DNA of 64,000 nucleotides from CAIVAT01 sp964525995 (GTDB lineage: Bacteria; Bacteroidota; Bacteroidia; Bacteroidales; FEN-979): NCBI GenBank assembly GCA_964525995.1, contig CAZGIM010000008.1:62001-126000 (forward strand). The letters run 5' to 3'. The notes under the pieces were generated by a model, which made no database searches, had not been told where the DNA came from, and was given only the letters and a program-made list of their open reading frames with translations. A program made the translations under genes and the position numbers. Shown one piece after another: positions 25,078-33,067 of this stretch (positions are counted from its first letter, which is position 1; every line of letters begins with the position of its first letter).

Positions 25078-26436
25078 ATGAAAAGCCGAAAGTTCACCTT
25101 GCAAGATAAACCAGGCATCAATAAACTGCTGATTATTTTTGGTATTATTCTCCTGCTCTTTGTGATTAAGCCCTTACTCTTTCCTGAATCCGGCGCAAAT
25201 GCCTCCACCCCGGGAATCTCCGCTGTTGCAACCAACTCCGACTCATCCACTTCAGAAGGAGCAGTGAGCGGACTTGAGAAATTCTGGGAATATACCGGGT
25301 TTGCCAATGCCATATGGGGAAACATGATTATGATCCTGGTTGGACTTGTATTTATATTTATTGCAATTCGCTATGAGTATGAGCCCTTACTTCTGGTCCC
25401 CATCGGAACCGGAATTATTATCGGAAATATACCATTTCTTCATGATGCCAATCTGCAGATAGGAATCTATGAACAGGGAAGTGTACTGAACTATCTTTAT
25501 TTTGGGGTTATCAAAGGGATTTATCCACCGCTGATCTTTTTAGGTATCGGGGCAATGACCGATTTTTCTTCTCTCATCTCAAACCCTAAATTGATCCTTC
25601 TTGGTGCTGCCGCGCAACTGGGCATCTTCGTGACCTTTCTGGGTGCTTTGGTTCTCGGATTTTATCCTCCCGAAGCTGCCGCAATCGGGATTATCGGAGG
25701 GGCCGACGGCCCTACGGCCATTTTCCTGTCATCAAAACTTGCCAATGGGATTAATATCCTTCCCAATGGTGAAGTAGTAAAAAATCTGATCGGACCTATT
25801 GCTATCGCAGCCTATTCTTACATGGCCCTTGTCCCTGTGATTCAGCCACCGATTATGCGATTGCTTACCACAAAAAAAGAAAAACTGATCAGAATGAAAC
25901 CTCCTCGTCAGGTGTCAAAACAGGAAAAAATAATTTTTCCAATTGTTGGATTGATATTAACGACATTTATCGCACCAAGCGCCTTACCGCTGCTAGGTAT
26001 GCTCTTCTTCGGAAACATCCTTAAAGAATCGGGCGTCACCAAACGTCTGGCTAACACTGCAAGCAACCCATTAATAGATGTTGTAACCATTCTGATTGGT
26101 TTGACCGTCGGTGCAAGCACACAAGCCGATATCTTCCTGACCCCGCAATCCATTCTGATTTTTGTTCTCGGGGCTTTTTCATTCATGGTTGCGACTGCGG
26201 GCGGAGTGTTGTTTGCAAAGTTTATGAACCTGTTCCTGAAACCTGAAAACAGAATTAATCCATTAATTGGATCTGCCGGCGTTTCGGCCGTTCCCGATTC
26301 AGCAAGAGTATCACAAATGGAAGGGTTAAGGGTCGATTCGTCCAATCACCTCCTGATGCACGCCATGGCACCTAATGTGGCCGGGGTGATTGGATCGGCA
26401 GTAGCAGCTGGTATTTTATTAAGTTACCTGATGTAG
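25078..26436 (+). CDS. mmdB: Sodium-translocating decarboxylase beta subunit (OadB/MmdB/GcdB)
   Basis: The integral membrane subunit decarboxylates carboxybiotin and exports sodium ions. The signature GIIGGADGPTAIFLSSKLA, with the aspartate implicated in sodium binding, is at about residues 209-227, and a second conserved region is SAGVSAVPDSARVSQ near residue 400. About ten hydrophobic helices are visible. At 452 residues it is longer than many OadB proteins because of an extra N-terminal helix and a serine/threonine-rich loop (residues 38-60). udk follows four bases downstream. Confidence 0.92.
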   Translation: MKSRKFTLQDKPGINKLLIIFGIILLLFVIKPLLFPESGANASTPGISAVATNSDSSTSEGAVSGLEKFWEYTGFANAIWGNMIMILVGLVFIFIAIRYEYEPLLLVPIGTGIIIGNIPFLHDANLQIGIYEQGSVLNYLYFGVIKGIYPPLIFLGIGAMTDFSSLISNPKLILLGAAAQLGIFVTFLGALVLGFYPPEAAAIGIIGGADGPTAIFLSSKLANGINILPNGEVVKNLIGPIAIAAYSYMALVPVIQPPIMRLLTTKKEKLIRMKPPRQVSKQEKIIFPIVGLILTTFIAPSALPLLGMLFFGNILKESGVTKRLANTASNPLIDVVTILIGLTVGASTQADIFLTPQSILIFVLGAFSFMVATAGGVLFAKFMNLFLKPENRINPLIGSAGVSAVPDSARVSQMEGLRVDSSNHLLMHAMAPNVAGVIGSAVAAGILLSYLM

Positions 26437-26440
26437 AATT

Positions 26441-27085
26441 ATGCTGATCATTGGAATTGCTGGTGGTTCCGGTTCTGGAAAATCTACGGTAGTCAAACAG
26501 GTTATGCGACTTCTGCCAAAAGATGCCGTTACGGTGATTCCTCAGGATGCCTATTATAAAGATAACGGCCATAAATCAGCCACGGAACGCGCTAAAATAA
26601 ACTTTGATCACCCCACCTCAATTGAGTGGAATCTTTTGATCAGACAACTGGATATGCTAAAAACCGGTAAATCAATAGAAATGCCGATTTATTCATACGT
26701 GACCTGTGCCCGATCTAAAGAGACTATACCGGTAAAACCCACCCGGGTTATTATCATCGAAGGCATCTTGATTCTTACCAATCCCAGACTACGTAAAAAA
26801 CTGGATGTAAAAGTATTCGTTGATGCCGATGGAGATGATCGCCTCATGAGAATTATTTGGCGTGATATTGAAGAACGTGGACGCTCCTTCCAACAAGTAC
26901 TGGAACATTACGAAAACTTTGTAAAACCCATGCACTTGCAGTTTATCGAACCAACCAAACGGTACGCCGACATTATCGTTCCTCAGGGTGGACAAAATAA
27001 TGTCGCCATTGATATCCTTTCCTCCCGGATAAAGGCACATCTTTCTCCAGAAAATCGTAAGACCTCCGGAAATAAAATGGAATAA
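26441..27085 (+). CDS. udk: Uridine kinase
   Basis: Udk phosphorylates uridine and cytidine in pyrimidine salvage. The Walker A loop GGSGSGKST is at residues 7-15, followed by the substrate-binding PQDAYYKD, the NFDHPTSIEW segment, YSYVTCAR and the lid residues RIIWRDIEERGR. The length of 214 residues is typical. It is the last gene of the methylmalonyl operon, starting four bases after mmdB, which is likely cotranscription without a metabolic link. Confidence 0.93.
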   Translation: MLIIGIAGGSGSGKSTVVKQVMRLLPKDAVTVIPQDAYYKDNGHKSATERAKINFDHPTSIEWNLLIRQLDMLKTGKSIEMPIYSYVTCARSKETIPVKPTRVIIIEGILILTNPRLRKKLDVKVFVDADGDDRLMRIIWRDIEERGRSFQQVLEHYENFVKPMHLQFIEPTKRYADIIVPQGGQNNVAIDILSSRIKAHLSPENRKTSGNKME

Positions 27086-27096
27086 ACAAATTGATA

Positions 27097-28338
27097 CTAT
27101 ATTCCCGTTCGCATTGCCTCAACGGGATCAAGTTTGGCAGCGGTAAATGCCGGAACGATTCCCGATACCAAACCGATTAAGGCCGACACGCCGATTCCCA
27201 GTAAAATATTTCCTTCTGTCAATACCAGTGAGAAATCGGTTGTATTGGATATGATAAGAGTCATTAAAAGTATAATCAGAAGCCCTAAAACCCCACCAAT
27301 CAAAGAAAGAAAAACAGCTTCAAACAAAAATTGAAGTAAAACAAAATAATTCTTTGCTCCAAGGGCCTTTTGAATGCCAATAATATTGGTACGTTCCTTG
27401 ACCGATACAAACATGATATTCGCGATTCCAAAACCGCCCACAAGCAAAGAAAATCCTCCGATTATCCATCCGACAACAGCAATAACTCCGAATAAGCTGT
27501 CAAACCCTTTAGAGATAATGTCGGTCTCATTGATGGCAAAATTGTCCTCTGCCGAGGGTTTGAGTTTACGAATTGAACGCATCATCCCGGTCAACTCATC
27601 CCGCAACTCTTCATTCGGAACCGATGGTTTTGCCTTTACAATAATGGTCGAACCGAGGTCACGCAAGTCGATCAGCGTTTTGAAATAATTAATGGGCAAA
27701 TAGACCACATTGTCATTGGAATTGCCGAAAAAGTCTTCACCCTCTTTTGATATGATGCCGATTACTTCAATATTGCGCCCGAATATTTTGATTTTCTTTC
27801 CGATGGGATCACCATCCGGGAATAAATTGGTTGAAATATCGGCTCCTATAATAGCAATACTCCTTCCACTGGCCGACTCGGTCGAGGAAAAGTAACGGCC
27901 TTCTGATAACTCAAACTTCCAAACCTTGTCAAACTCATGTGATATACCCAAAACGCCGACATTTTCAACATAATTATTCTGGTACTTGACGGTTTTATTG
28001 ACCTGTACCATATATGAAACTGCGTCAGCAAGGTTTGATCGCTTTTCGACTTCATGCATGTCGCTCAAAGTAGGCTCCGGCCGTTGCCAGTATTTCCACC
28101 AGGGATAATCACTTCCCATCGACCAGGGCCATTTTTGGATATATAATACATTACTGCCCAAAGATGCAATGCTTTTTTTAATAGCATTTTCCATAGAATC
28201 AAAGACCGTAAAAACGGAGATTACACAAAAAATCCCAATGGTAATCCCTAAAAGTGACAAAATGGTCCTAACCTTATTGACGATAATCTCCTGAAAAGCC
28301 AATACAATACTCTCCCGGATTAATCTGAGGATTAACAT
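27097..28338 (-). CDS. MacB/FtsX-type ABC transporter permease
   Basis: The protein has the MacB layout: an N-terminal helix beginning IILNKVRT-like (here IIVNKVRTILSLLGITIGIF), a large periplasmic MacB_PCD domain at about residues 45-280, and three C-terminal helices of an FtsX domain (GGFSLLVGGFGIANIMFVSVKERTNIIG...). It ends with the usual LDPVEAMRTG. The start at 28338 (MLILRLIRES) fits the family better than the ATG 21 bases upstream. No ATPase or outer-membrane partner is adjacent, so substrate and partners (toxins, peptides, lipoproteins in other systems) are unknown. Confidence 0.85.
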   Translation of the reverse strand: MLILRLIRESIVLAFQEIIVNKVRTILSLLGITIGIFCVISVFTVFDSMENAIKKSIASLGSNVLYIQKWPWSMGSDYPWWKYWQRPEPTLSDMHEVEKRSNLADAVSYMVQVNKTVKYQNNYVENVGVLGISHEFDKVWKFELSEGRYFSSTESASGRSIAIIGADISTNLFPDGDPIGKKIKIFGRNIEVIGIISKEGEDFFGNSNDNVVYLPINYFKTLIDLRDLGSTIIVKAKPSVPNEELRDELTGMMRSIRKLKPSAEDNFAINETDIISKGFDSLFGVIAVVGWIIGGFSLLVGGFGIANIMFVSVKERTNIIGIQKALGAKNYFVLLQFLFEAVFLSLIGGVLGLLIILLMTLIISNTTDFSLVLTEGNILLGIGVSALIGLVSGIVPAFTAAKLDPVEAMRTGI

Positions 28339-28432
28339 TATTTTCGACCGTTGTTCCATGGTATTGAAAGCATAAAAATAATATTTAATCCTGAATATGA
28401 ACTGCCTGGTTGTTTGATCCGGTATTTTTTGG

Positions 28433-28441
28433 TATCATTGC
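28433..28441 (+). promoter_or_regulatory. Candidate -7 element before purH
   Basis: TATCATTGC matches eight of nine positions of TAnnTTTGC; a TTG at 28410-28412 lies 20 bases upstream. It would drive the purH-mreBCD operon. Confidence 0.35.
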
Positions 28442-28504
28442 AATGTTTGGAAATGAATAAAACTTTAGACGCAGTATCGGAATTAACGTTACAAAACCAA
28501 AAAT

Positions 28505-30031
28505 ATGACCGACCGAATAAAAATTAAATCAGCCCTGATTTCGGTTTATAATAAAGATGGAATTCAGGAACTCGCCAGATTACTGGAATCGTTCGGAATA
28601 CAAATCATTTCAACAGGAGGAACCTTTGATTTTTTAACCCAAAATAATATCCACGCCTTTTCTGTCGAATCGATCACCTCCTACCCTTCTATTCTGGGCG
28701 GACGGGTTAAAACCTTACACCCTAAAATTTTTGGCGGTATTTTATGGCGAAGGGATCAACTCTCTGATGTTGACGATGTAGAAAAATATGAGATTCCCTC
28801 TGTCGATCTGGTGGTTGTAGACCTCTATCCTTTTGAAAAAACGGTTGCAACCACAAATGACCAGGATGAGATTATTGAAAAAATAGATATCGGAGGTATC
28901 TCCCTGATCAGAGCGGCTGCTAAAAACTTTTCTCATGTAATGGTGGTCCCTTCTGCGGCCGACTACCAACATCTGATGGAAATCCTTAGGAATAATTGCG
29001 GATATACTTCCTTACAGGAGCGCAAATACTTTGCAGCAAAGGCTTTTGAAATTTCTTCGCACTACGATACACAGATATTCAACTACTTTAATCAATTTGC
29101 GAATCTGGATGTTTTCAAACAAAGCGTATCCATTTCCCGTTCCCTGAGGTATGGCGAGAATCCACACCAAAAAGCATCTTTCTTTGGTGATTTAGAACAG
29201 GTATTCATACAACTTCATGGAAAAGAACTGTCGTATAATAACCTGGTTGATATTGATGCAGCTATAAACCTGATCAAAGAATTTTCCGATCCGACAGTCG
29301 CAATCATAAAACATACCAACCCATGTGGTATTGCTTCACGATCCACGCTTAAACAAGCCTATATTGATGCCCTCGCCTGCGACCCCGCCTCTGCCTATGG
29401 CGGTATCATCATTGCCAACCAACAGATACAATCTGATACTGCTGCAGAAATCGATAAACTGTTCTTTGAAATACTAATTGCTGATGATTTCAGTCCCGAT
29501 GCACTTGAGCGACTGAAATCAAAGAAAAATAGAATACTTTTGCAAAAAAAATCTTACGATTTCTCTAATGGGCTGTTTAAATCGTCATTGAATGGAGTAC
29601 TCTTTCAGGAACGAGATCTGAAAACCGAGAATGAGAATGATTTTCAATATGTTACTGATAAACGGCCGGATAAAGAGGAGATAAATGAACTTGTTTTTGC
29701 AAATAAAATCGTTAAACACTTAAAATCAAATACGATTGTTCTTGTTAAAAATCATCAGCTCATCGGAAGTGGAATGGGTCAGACTTCCCGGGTCGATGCT
29801 TTAAAACAGGCAATATTAAAAGCGAACACTTTTGGATTTGATACAGCAGGATCAGTGATGGCCTCCGACGCATTCTTTCCCTTTGCCGATTCCGTCGAAA
29901 TTGCACACAACGCAGGTGTAAGAGCTGTGATTCAACCAGGCGGATCGGTCAGAGATTCTGATTCAGTGAATTTTTGTAATTCGCACAATATAGCCATGAT
30001 ATTTACCGGCGTTCGCCATTTTAAACATTAA
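28505..30031 (+). CDS. purH: Bifunctional AICAR formyltransferase / IMP cyclohydrolase
   Basis: PurH performs the last two steps of IMP synthesis. The N-terminal MGS-like cyclohydrolase domain (about residues 1-150) shows ISTGGTF, GGRVKTLHPKIFGGIL and DLYPF. The C-terminal formyltransferase domain has LRYGENPHQKASFF, the catalytic KHTNPCGIA and the terminal VMASDAFFPFADS and IQPGGSVRD. The length of 508 residues is standard. It is the first gene of a likely operon: mreB starts 12 bases after its stop, an arrangement common in the Bacteroidota. Confidence 0.95.
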   Translation: MTDRIKIKSALISVYNKDGIQELARLLESFGIQIISTGGTFDFLTQNNIHAFSVESITSYPSILGGRVKTLHPKIFGGILWRRDQLSDVDDVEKYEIPSVDLVVVDLYPFEKTVATTNDQDEIIEKIDIGGISLIRAAAKNFSHVMVVPSAADYQHLMEILRNNCGYTSLQERKYFAAKAFEISSHYDTQIFNYFNQFANLDVFKQSVSISRSLRYGENPHQKASFFGDLEQVFIQLHGKELSYNNLVDIDAAINLIKEFSDPTVAIIKHTNPCGIASRSTLKQAYIDALACDPASAYGGIIIANQQIQSDTAAEIDKLFFEILIADDFSPDALERLKSKKNRILLQKKSYDFSNGLFKSSLNGVLFQERDLKTENENDFQYVTDKRPDKEEINELVFANKIVKHLKSNTIVLVKNHQLIGSGMGQTSRVDALKQAILKANTFGFDTAGSVMASDAFFPFADSVEIAHNAGVRAVIQPGGSVRDSDSVNFCNSHNIAMIFTGVRHFKH

Positions 30032-30043
30032 AACTGAAAACTC

Positions 30044-31057
30044 ATGGGATTGTTTACCAAAGAAATAGCGATTGATTTAGGGACTGCAAATACCATCATC
30101 ATATATAATGACAAAGTTGTTGTTGACGAACCTTCTATTGTTGCAATAGAACGTAGTTCCGGAAAGATCATTGCCGTTGGGAAAAAAGCCCAGATGATGC
30201 ATGGAAAAACACACGAAAATATTAAAACCATTCGACCCCTCCGGGGGGGCGTTATCGCCGATTTTCAGGCAGCCGAACATATGATCCGGGAATTGATTAA
30301 AATGATCGAATTACGTAAATCATGGTTTCCACCGGCACTAAAAATGGTAATATGTATTCCCTCCGGGATAACTGAAGTAGAAGAACGTGCCGTAAAAGAC
30401 TCGGCCGAACAGGCTGGTGCAAAAGAGGTTCGCCTGATTCATGAACCCATGGCGGCTGCCATCGGTATCGGTATCGATGTTCTTGAACCGGTTGGGAACA
30501 TGGTGATAGATATCGGGGGAGGAACCAGCGAAATCGCAGTAATCGCACTTGGGGGAATTGTGAATAATAAATCCATTCGCATTGCAGGCGATGAGTTTAA
30601 CGCCGACATCGAGGAATATATGCGTAAACAACACAACATCAACGTGGGTGAACGCACGGCCGAGCGAATTAAAATTGAAGTGGGGGCTGCACTTTCTGAT
30701 ATTGATAATCCCCCTCCCGATTATCCGGTCCATGGTCGCGACCTGCTCACAGGTATCCCTAAGGAAGTAATTGTAAATCATGCTGAAATTGCCCACTCCC
30801 TTGATAAATCAGTTGCAAAAATTGAAGCTGCCGTTCTCAATGCGCTCGAAATGACCCCGCCTGAATTAGCCTCAGATATTTTTGAAACAGGAATATATCT
30901 GACCGGCGGAGGTGCCCTCCTGAGAGGACTTGATAAAAGAATTCACCTTAAAACAAAACTGAAAGTTCATGTGGCAGAGGATCCTCTTCGTGCCGTGGCC
31001 CGCGGTACAGGAATCGCTTTAAAGAATTTTGATAAATTTACCTTCCTCATTAAGTAG
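30044..31057 (+). CDS. mreB: Rod-shape determining actin homologue MreB
   Basis: MreB forms membrane-bound filaments that direct sidewall peptidoglycan synthesis. The actin-fold nucleotide motifs are present: phosphate-1 loop DLGTANTIIIY, connect-1 IPSGITEVEERAV, phosphate-2 DIGGGTSEIAVI and the adenosine motif LTGGGALLRGLD. The length of 337 residues is usual. It begins the mreBCD block, and its stop codon overlaps a strong Shine-Dalgarno sequence for mreC. Confidence 0.95.
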   Translation: MGLFTKEIAIDLGTANTIIIYNDKVVVDEPSIVAIERSSGKIIAVGKKAQMMHGKTHENIKTIRPLRGGVIADFQAAEHMIRELIKMIELRKSWFPPALKMVICIPSGITEVEERAVKDSAEQAGAKEVRLIHEPMAAAIGIGIDVLEPVGNMVIDIGGGTSEIAVIALGGIVNNKSIRIAGDEFNADIEEYMRKQHNINVGERTAERIKIEVGAALSDIDNPPPDYPVHGRDLLTGIPKEVIVNHAEIAHSLDKSVAKIEAAVLNALEMTPPELASDIFETGIYLTGGGALLRGLDKRIHLKTKLKVHVAEDPLRAVARGTGIALKNFDKFTFLIK

Positions 31058-31062
31058 GAGGT
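31056..31062 (+). promoter_or_regulatory. Perfect Shine-Dalgarno sequence for mreC
   Basis: AGGAGGT begins inside the mreB stop codon and lies three bases before the mreC ATG. Most Bacteroidota genes lack such sites, and no other start in this window has one this strong. Confidence 0.6.
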
Positions 31063-31065
31063 CGC

Positions 31066-31896
31066 ATGCGGAATCTTTTCATATTCCTACGTGAACACTA
31101 TTTTTACTTCCTTTTTCTGATTCTGGAACTTCTGTCCCTGATACTTTTTTTTAATTATAATGATTTTCAGGGTAGCACGTTGTACAATGTTTCTAATGTC
31201 ATTTCCGGCTCCGTTAATAATGTCTTTAGCAGTATTTCGGAGTATTTTACATTGAAAAAAACCAACCGTGTACTGATAGAAGAAATGGCCCGCCTACATT
31301 CCGAAATTCCCGACGCTTTCTATCGGACCGATATGAATGTCTTTTATAAAAAAGATACCATGGTCAACCTGGAATATAAATATATCAGCGCTAAGGTAAT
31401 CAGCAATTCTACCAATAAACGTAACAATTTCCTGATGATAAACAAAGGTAGACTGCATGGCATTGAAAATCACATGGGAGTGATTATTGGTAATAAACTC
31501 GTTGGTCAGGTGGTAGGAGTTACTCCTCATTTTAGCTGGATCATGTCAATGCTTAATAAAGATAGCCATGTCTCTGGAAAATTTAAGAAAAATAATCAGT
31601 TGGTAAACGTTGAATGGTCCGGAGGGAACTACAGGAAAGGACAAGTCCGTGAAATCCCTAAACATATCGTTATGGTTAAAGGCGATACCATTATAACCAG
31701 TGGAAATTCGAATATTTTCCCAGAAGGATTGATGATCGGAACCATCGATGATTTTACTATTGCTCCGGATGAAAACTTTAATATGGGCCAAATTCTTTTT
31801 TCAACCGACTTCAATAGCCTGGGCTATGTTGAAGTTGTTGTGGATCTGATGAGAAAAGAAAAGGAAGAGTTAAAATCATCGTTTAAATCCGAATGA
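31066..31896 (+). CDS. mreC: Rod shape-determining protein MreC
   Basis: MreC links the MreB filament to periplasmic cell-wall synthases. The 276-residue protein has one N-terminal membrane helix (about residues 12-30), a coiled stretch around residues 55-80 and the two beta-barrel MreC domain (AKVISNSTNKRNNFLMINKG, LVGQVVGVTPHFS, ISTGN-like TSGNSNIFPEGLMIG). It starts eight bases after mreB and is followed by mreD. The protein is typical and complete. Confidence 0.92.
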   Translation: MRNLFIFLREHYFYFLFLILELLSLILFFNYNDFQGSTLYNVSNVISGSVNNVFSSISEYFTLKKTNRVLIEEMARLHSEIPDAFYRTDMNVFYKKDTMVNLEYKYISAKVISNSTNKRNNFLMINKGRLHGIENHMGVIIGNKLVGQVVGVTPHFSWIMSMLNKDSHVSGKFKKNNQLVNVEWSGGNYRKGQVREIPKHIVMVKGDTIITSGNSNIFPEGLMIGTIDDFTIAPDENFNMGQILFSTDFNSLGYVEVVVDLMRKEKEELKSSFKSE

Positions 31897-31929
31897 AAAA
31901 ATCAAGGAACCTCTAAACCGGTATATTCA

Positions 31930-32445
31930 GTGACCTCAAGAACCGTTTTCTTTAATGTTGTTCGGTTTTTCTTTCTGATCTTCCTTCAGGTACTAATACT
32001 GAATCATGTTAATTTGGGGGGGTATCTGAATCCTTTTTTCTATGTTTATTTTATTCTCTTGCTTCCGTTTAGAACCCCTAAAGGAGTTTTGCTAATTGCC
32101 TCTTTCCTTCTTGGCTTGGGCATAGATATTTTTACCAATACTATTGGCCTAAATGCGGCATCCTGCGTTATTATGGCATTTGCCAGGCCTTTTGTAATTA
32201 ATTCTATCTCCTCAGGCCCCGAATCACTGATCGGTGATACGCCTTCACTGAAAAATCAGGGGATTAAGTGGTTTTTGTATTATACAACGATCCTGGTTCT
32301 GATCCATCATGCCTTCCTGTTTTATCTTGAGATCTTCCGCTTTATTGAGTTTTTTACGACACTTTTGAGAGTGGCCTTAAGCAGTGCCTTTACAATAATG
32401 TTGATTTTAATTAGCGAATACCTGTTTATCTTCCGACAGAAATAA
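31930..32445 (+). CDS. mreD: Rod shape-determining protein MreD
   Basis: MreD is the small integral membrane partner of MreC. The 171-residue product has five to six hydrophobic helices, beginning VVRFFFLIFLQVLILNHV, with the family-typical LGLGIDIFTNTIGLNAASCV loop. The start is GTG at 31930. In related genomes mrdA (PBP2) and rodA usually follow; here a hairpin terminator and tRNA-Cys come next, so the elongasome cluster is shortened. Confidence 0.85.
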   Translation: MTSRTVFFNVVRFFFLIFLQVLILNHVNLGGYLNPFFYVYFILLLPFRTPKGVLLIASFLLGLGIDIFTNTIGLNAASCVIMAFARPFVINSISSGPESLIGDTPSLKNQGIKWFLYYTTILVLIHHAFLFYLEIFRFIEFFTTLLRVALSSAFTIMLILISEYLFIFRQK

Positions 32446-32471
32446 AAAACCTGATCATTCGGGATCAGGTT
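32444..32471. terminator. Terminator between mreD and tRNA-Cys
   Basis: AACCTGATC pairs with GATCAGGTT around a six-base loop. On the minus strand it is followed by a run of T, so it mainly ends the tRNA-Cys transcript, but it also sits just after mreD. Confidence 0.75.
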
Positions 32472-32476
32472 TGATG

Positions 32477-32547
32477 AGGTTTCGAGCGGAGTCGAACCGC
32501 TGTACGCGGTTTTGCAGACCGCTGCCTAGCCACTCGGCCACGAAACC
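32477..32547 (-). tRNA. tRNA-Cys(GCA)
   Basis: Read on the minus strand: acceptor GGTTTCG with CGAAACC, D-arm GGCCGAGTGGCTAGGC, anticodon stem GCGGT/ACCGC with loop CTGCAAA (anticodon GCA), T-arm with GGTTCGACTCC, and discriminator U73, which is characteristic of cysteine tRNA. The 3' CCA is not encoded. The length of 71 is usual for this tRNA. Confidence 0.95.
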
Positions 32548-32559
32548 ATCGGAACGGGT

Positions 32560-32591
32560 GCAAAAGTAAAAAAAAATCCGAATAGTTGCAA
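32560..32591 (-). promoter_or_regulatory. Promoter of tRNA-Cys
   Basis: On the minus strand TACTTTTGC (32568-32560) matches the -7 consensus exactly and runs on into ACCCG. A TTG (32591-32589) lies 20 bases upstream, the proper -33 spacing. The tRNA begins 12 bases after the -7. Confidence 0.65.
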
Positions 32592-32593
32592 GT

Positions 32594-32950
32594 TCATTTT
32601 CTCCAGGTATCTTTATAAACAACCTTTTCTATCTTCCCCCCTATTGGTGGATTCATTTTCGCTATCTTGATTTCAACGCTGTCAATATGGGGAAATTCAT
32701 TCCGGATGGAAGAGATAATCCGGGCCGCAACATGCTCAAGTAGATGCGATTTAAGACCCATCTCGGTTTTCACACACTGGTACAGTTTAACATAATCAAC
32801 TGTATCTGTTAAATGATCCGATTGCTCGGCGCTTTTTGTATCTGCTTCTATCGATAGATCCACCGTAAACCTTGATCCTATGATCTGTTCCTCTTTGAAA
32901 CAACCATGGAAGGCGAAAAATTCCATTCCCTCTAAAAGAATATACCCCAT
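32594..32950 (-). CDS. folB: Dihydroneopterin aldolase
   Basis: FolB cleaves dihydroneopterin to the hydroxymethyl pterin used for folate. The 118-residue protein has the family pattern ILLEGMEFFAFHGCFKEEQIIG (the active-site glutamate follows FHG), the DYVKLY segment, LLEHVAARI and the catalytic-lysine strand VEIKIAKMNPPIGG. It is divergent from glnS with 117 bases between starts, and tRNA-Cys lies downstream with its own promoter. Confidence 0.9.
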   Translation of the reverse strand: MGYILLEGMEFFAFHGCFKEEQIIGSRFTVDLSIEADTKSAEQSDHLTDTVDYVKLYQCVKTEMGLKSHLLEHVAARIISSIRNEFPHIDSVEIKIAKMNPPIGGKIEKVVYKDTWRK

Positions 32951-33019
32951 TGCATAAATGTTTAAATACCGAAATTATCAAATTAAAGATATACGGCGCG
33001 TCTAAAATGTAAAAATAAG

Positions 33020-33028
33020 TAAGTTTGC
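33020..33028 (+). promoter_or_regulatory. -7 element of glnS
   Basis: TAAGTTTGC matches the consensus exactly and continues as ACCG, like the other translation-gene promoters nearby. It lies 39 bases before the glnS ATG. Confidence 0.5.
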
Positions 33029-33067
33029 ACCGTAATTTTGAGTAAATATTGATTAGCACCAGCCATT

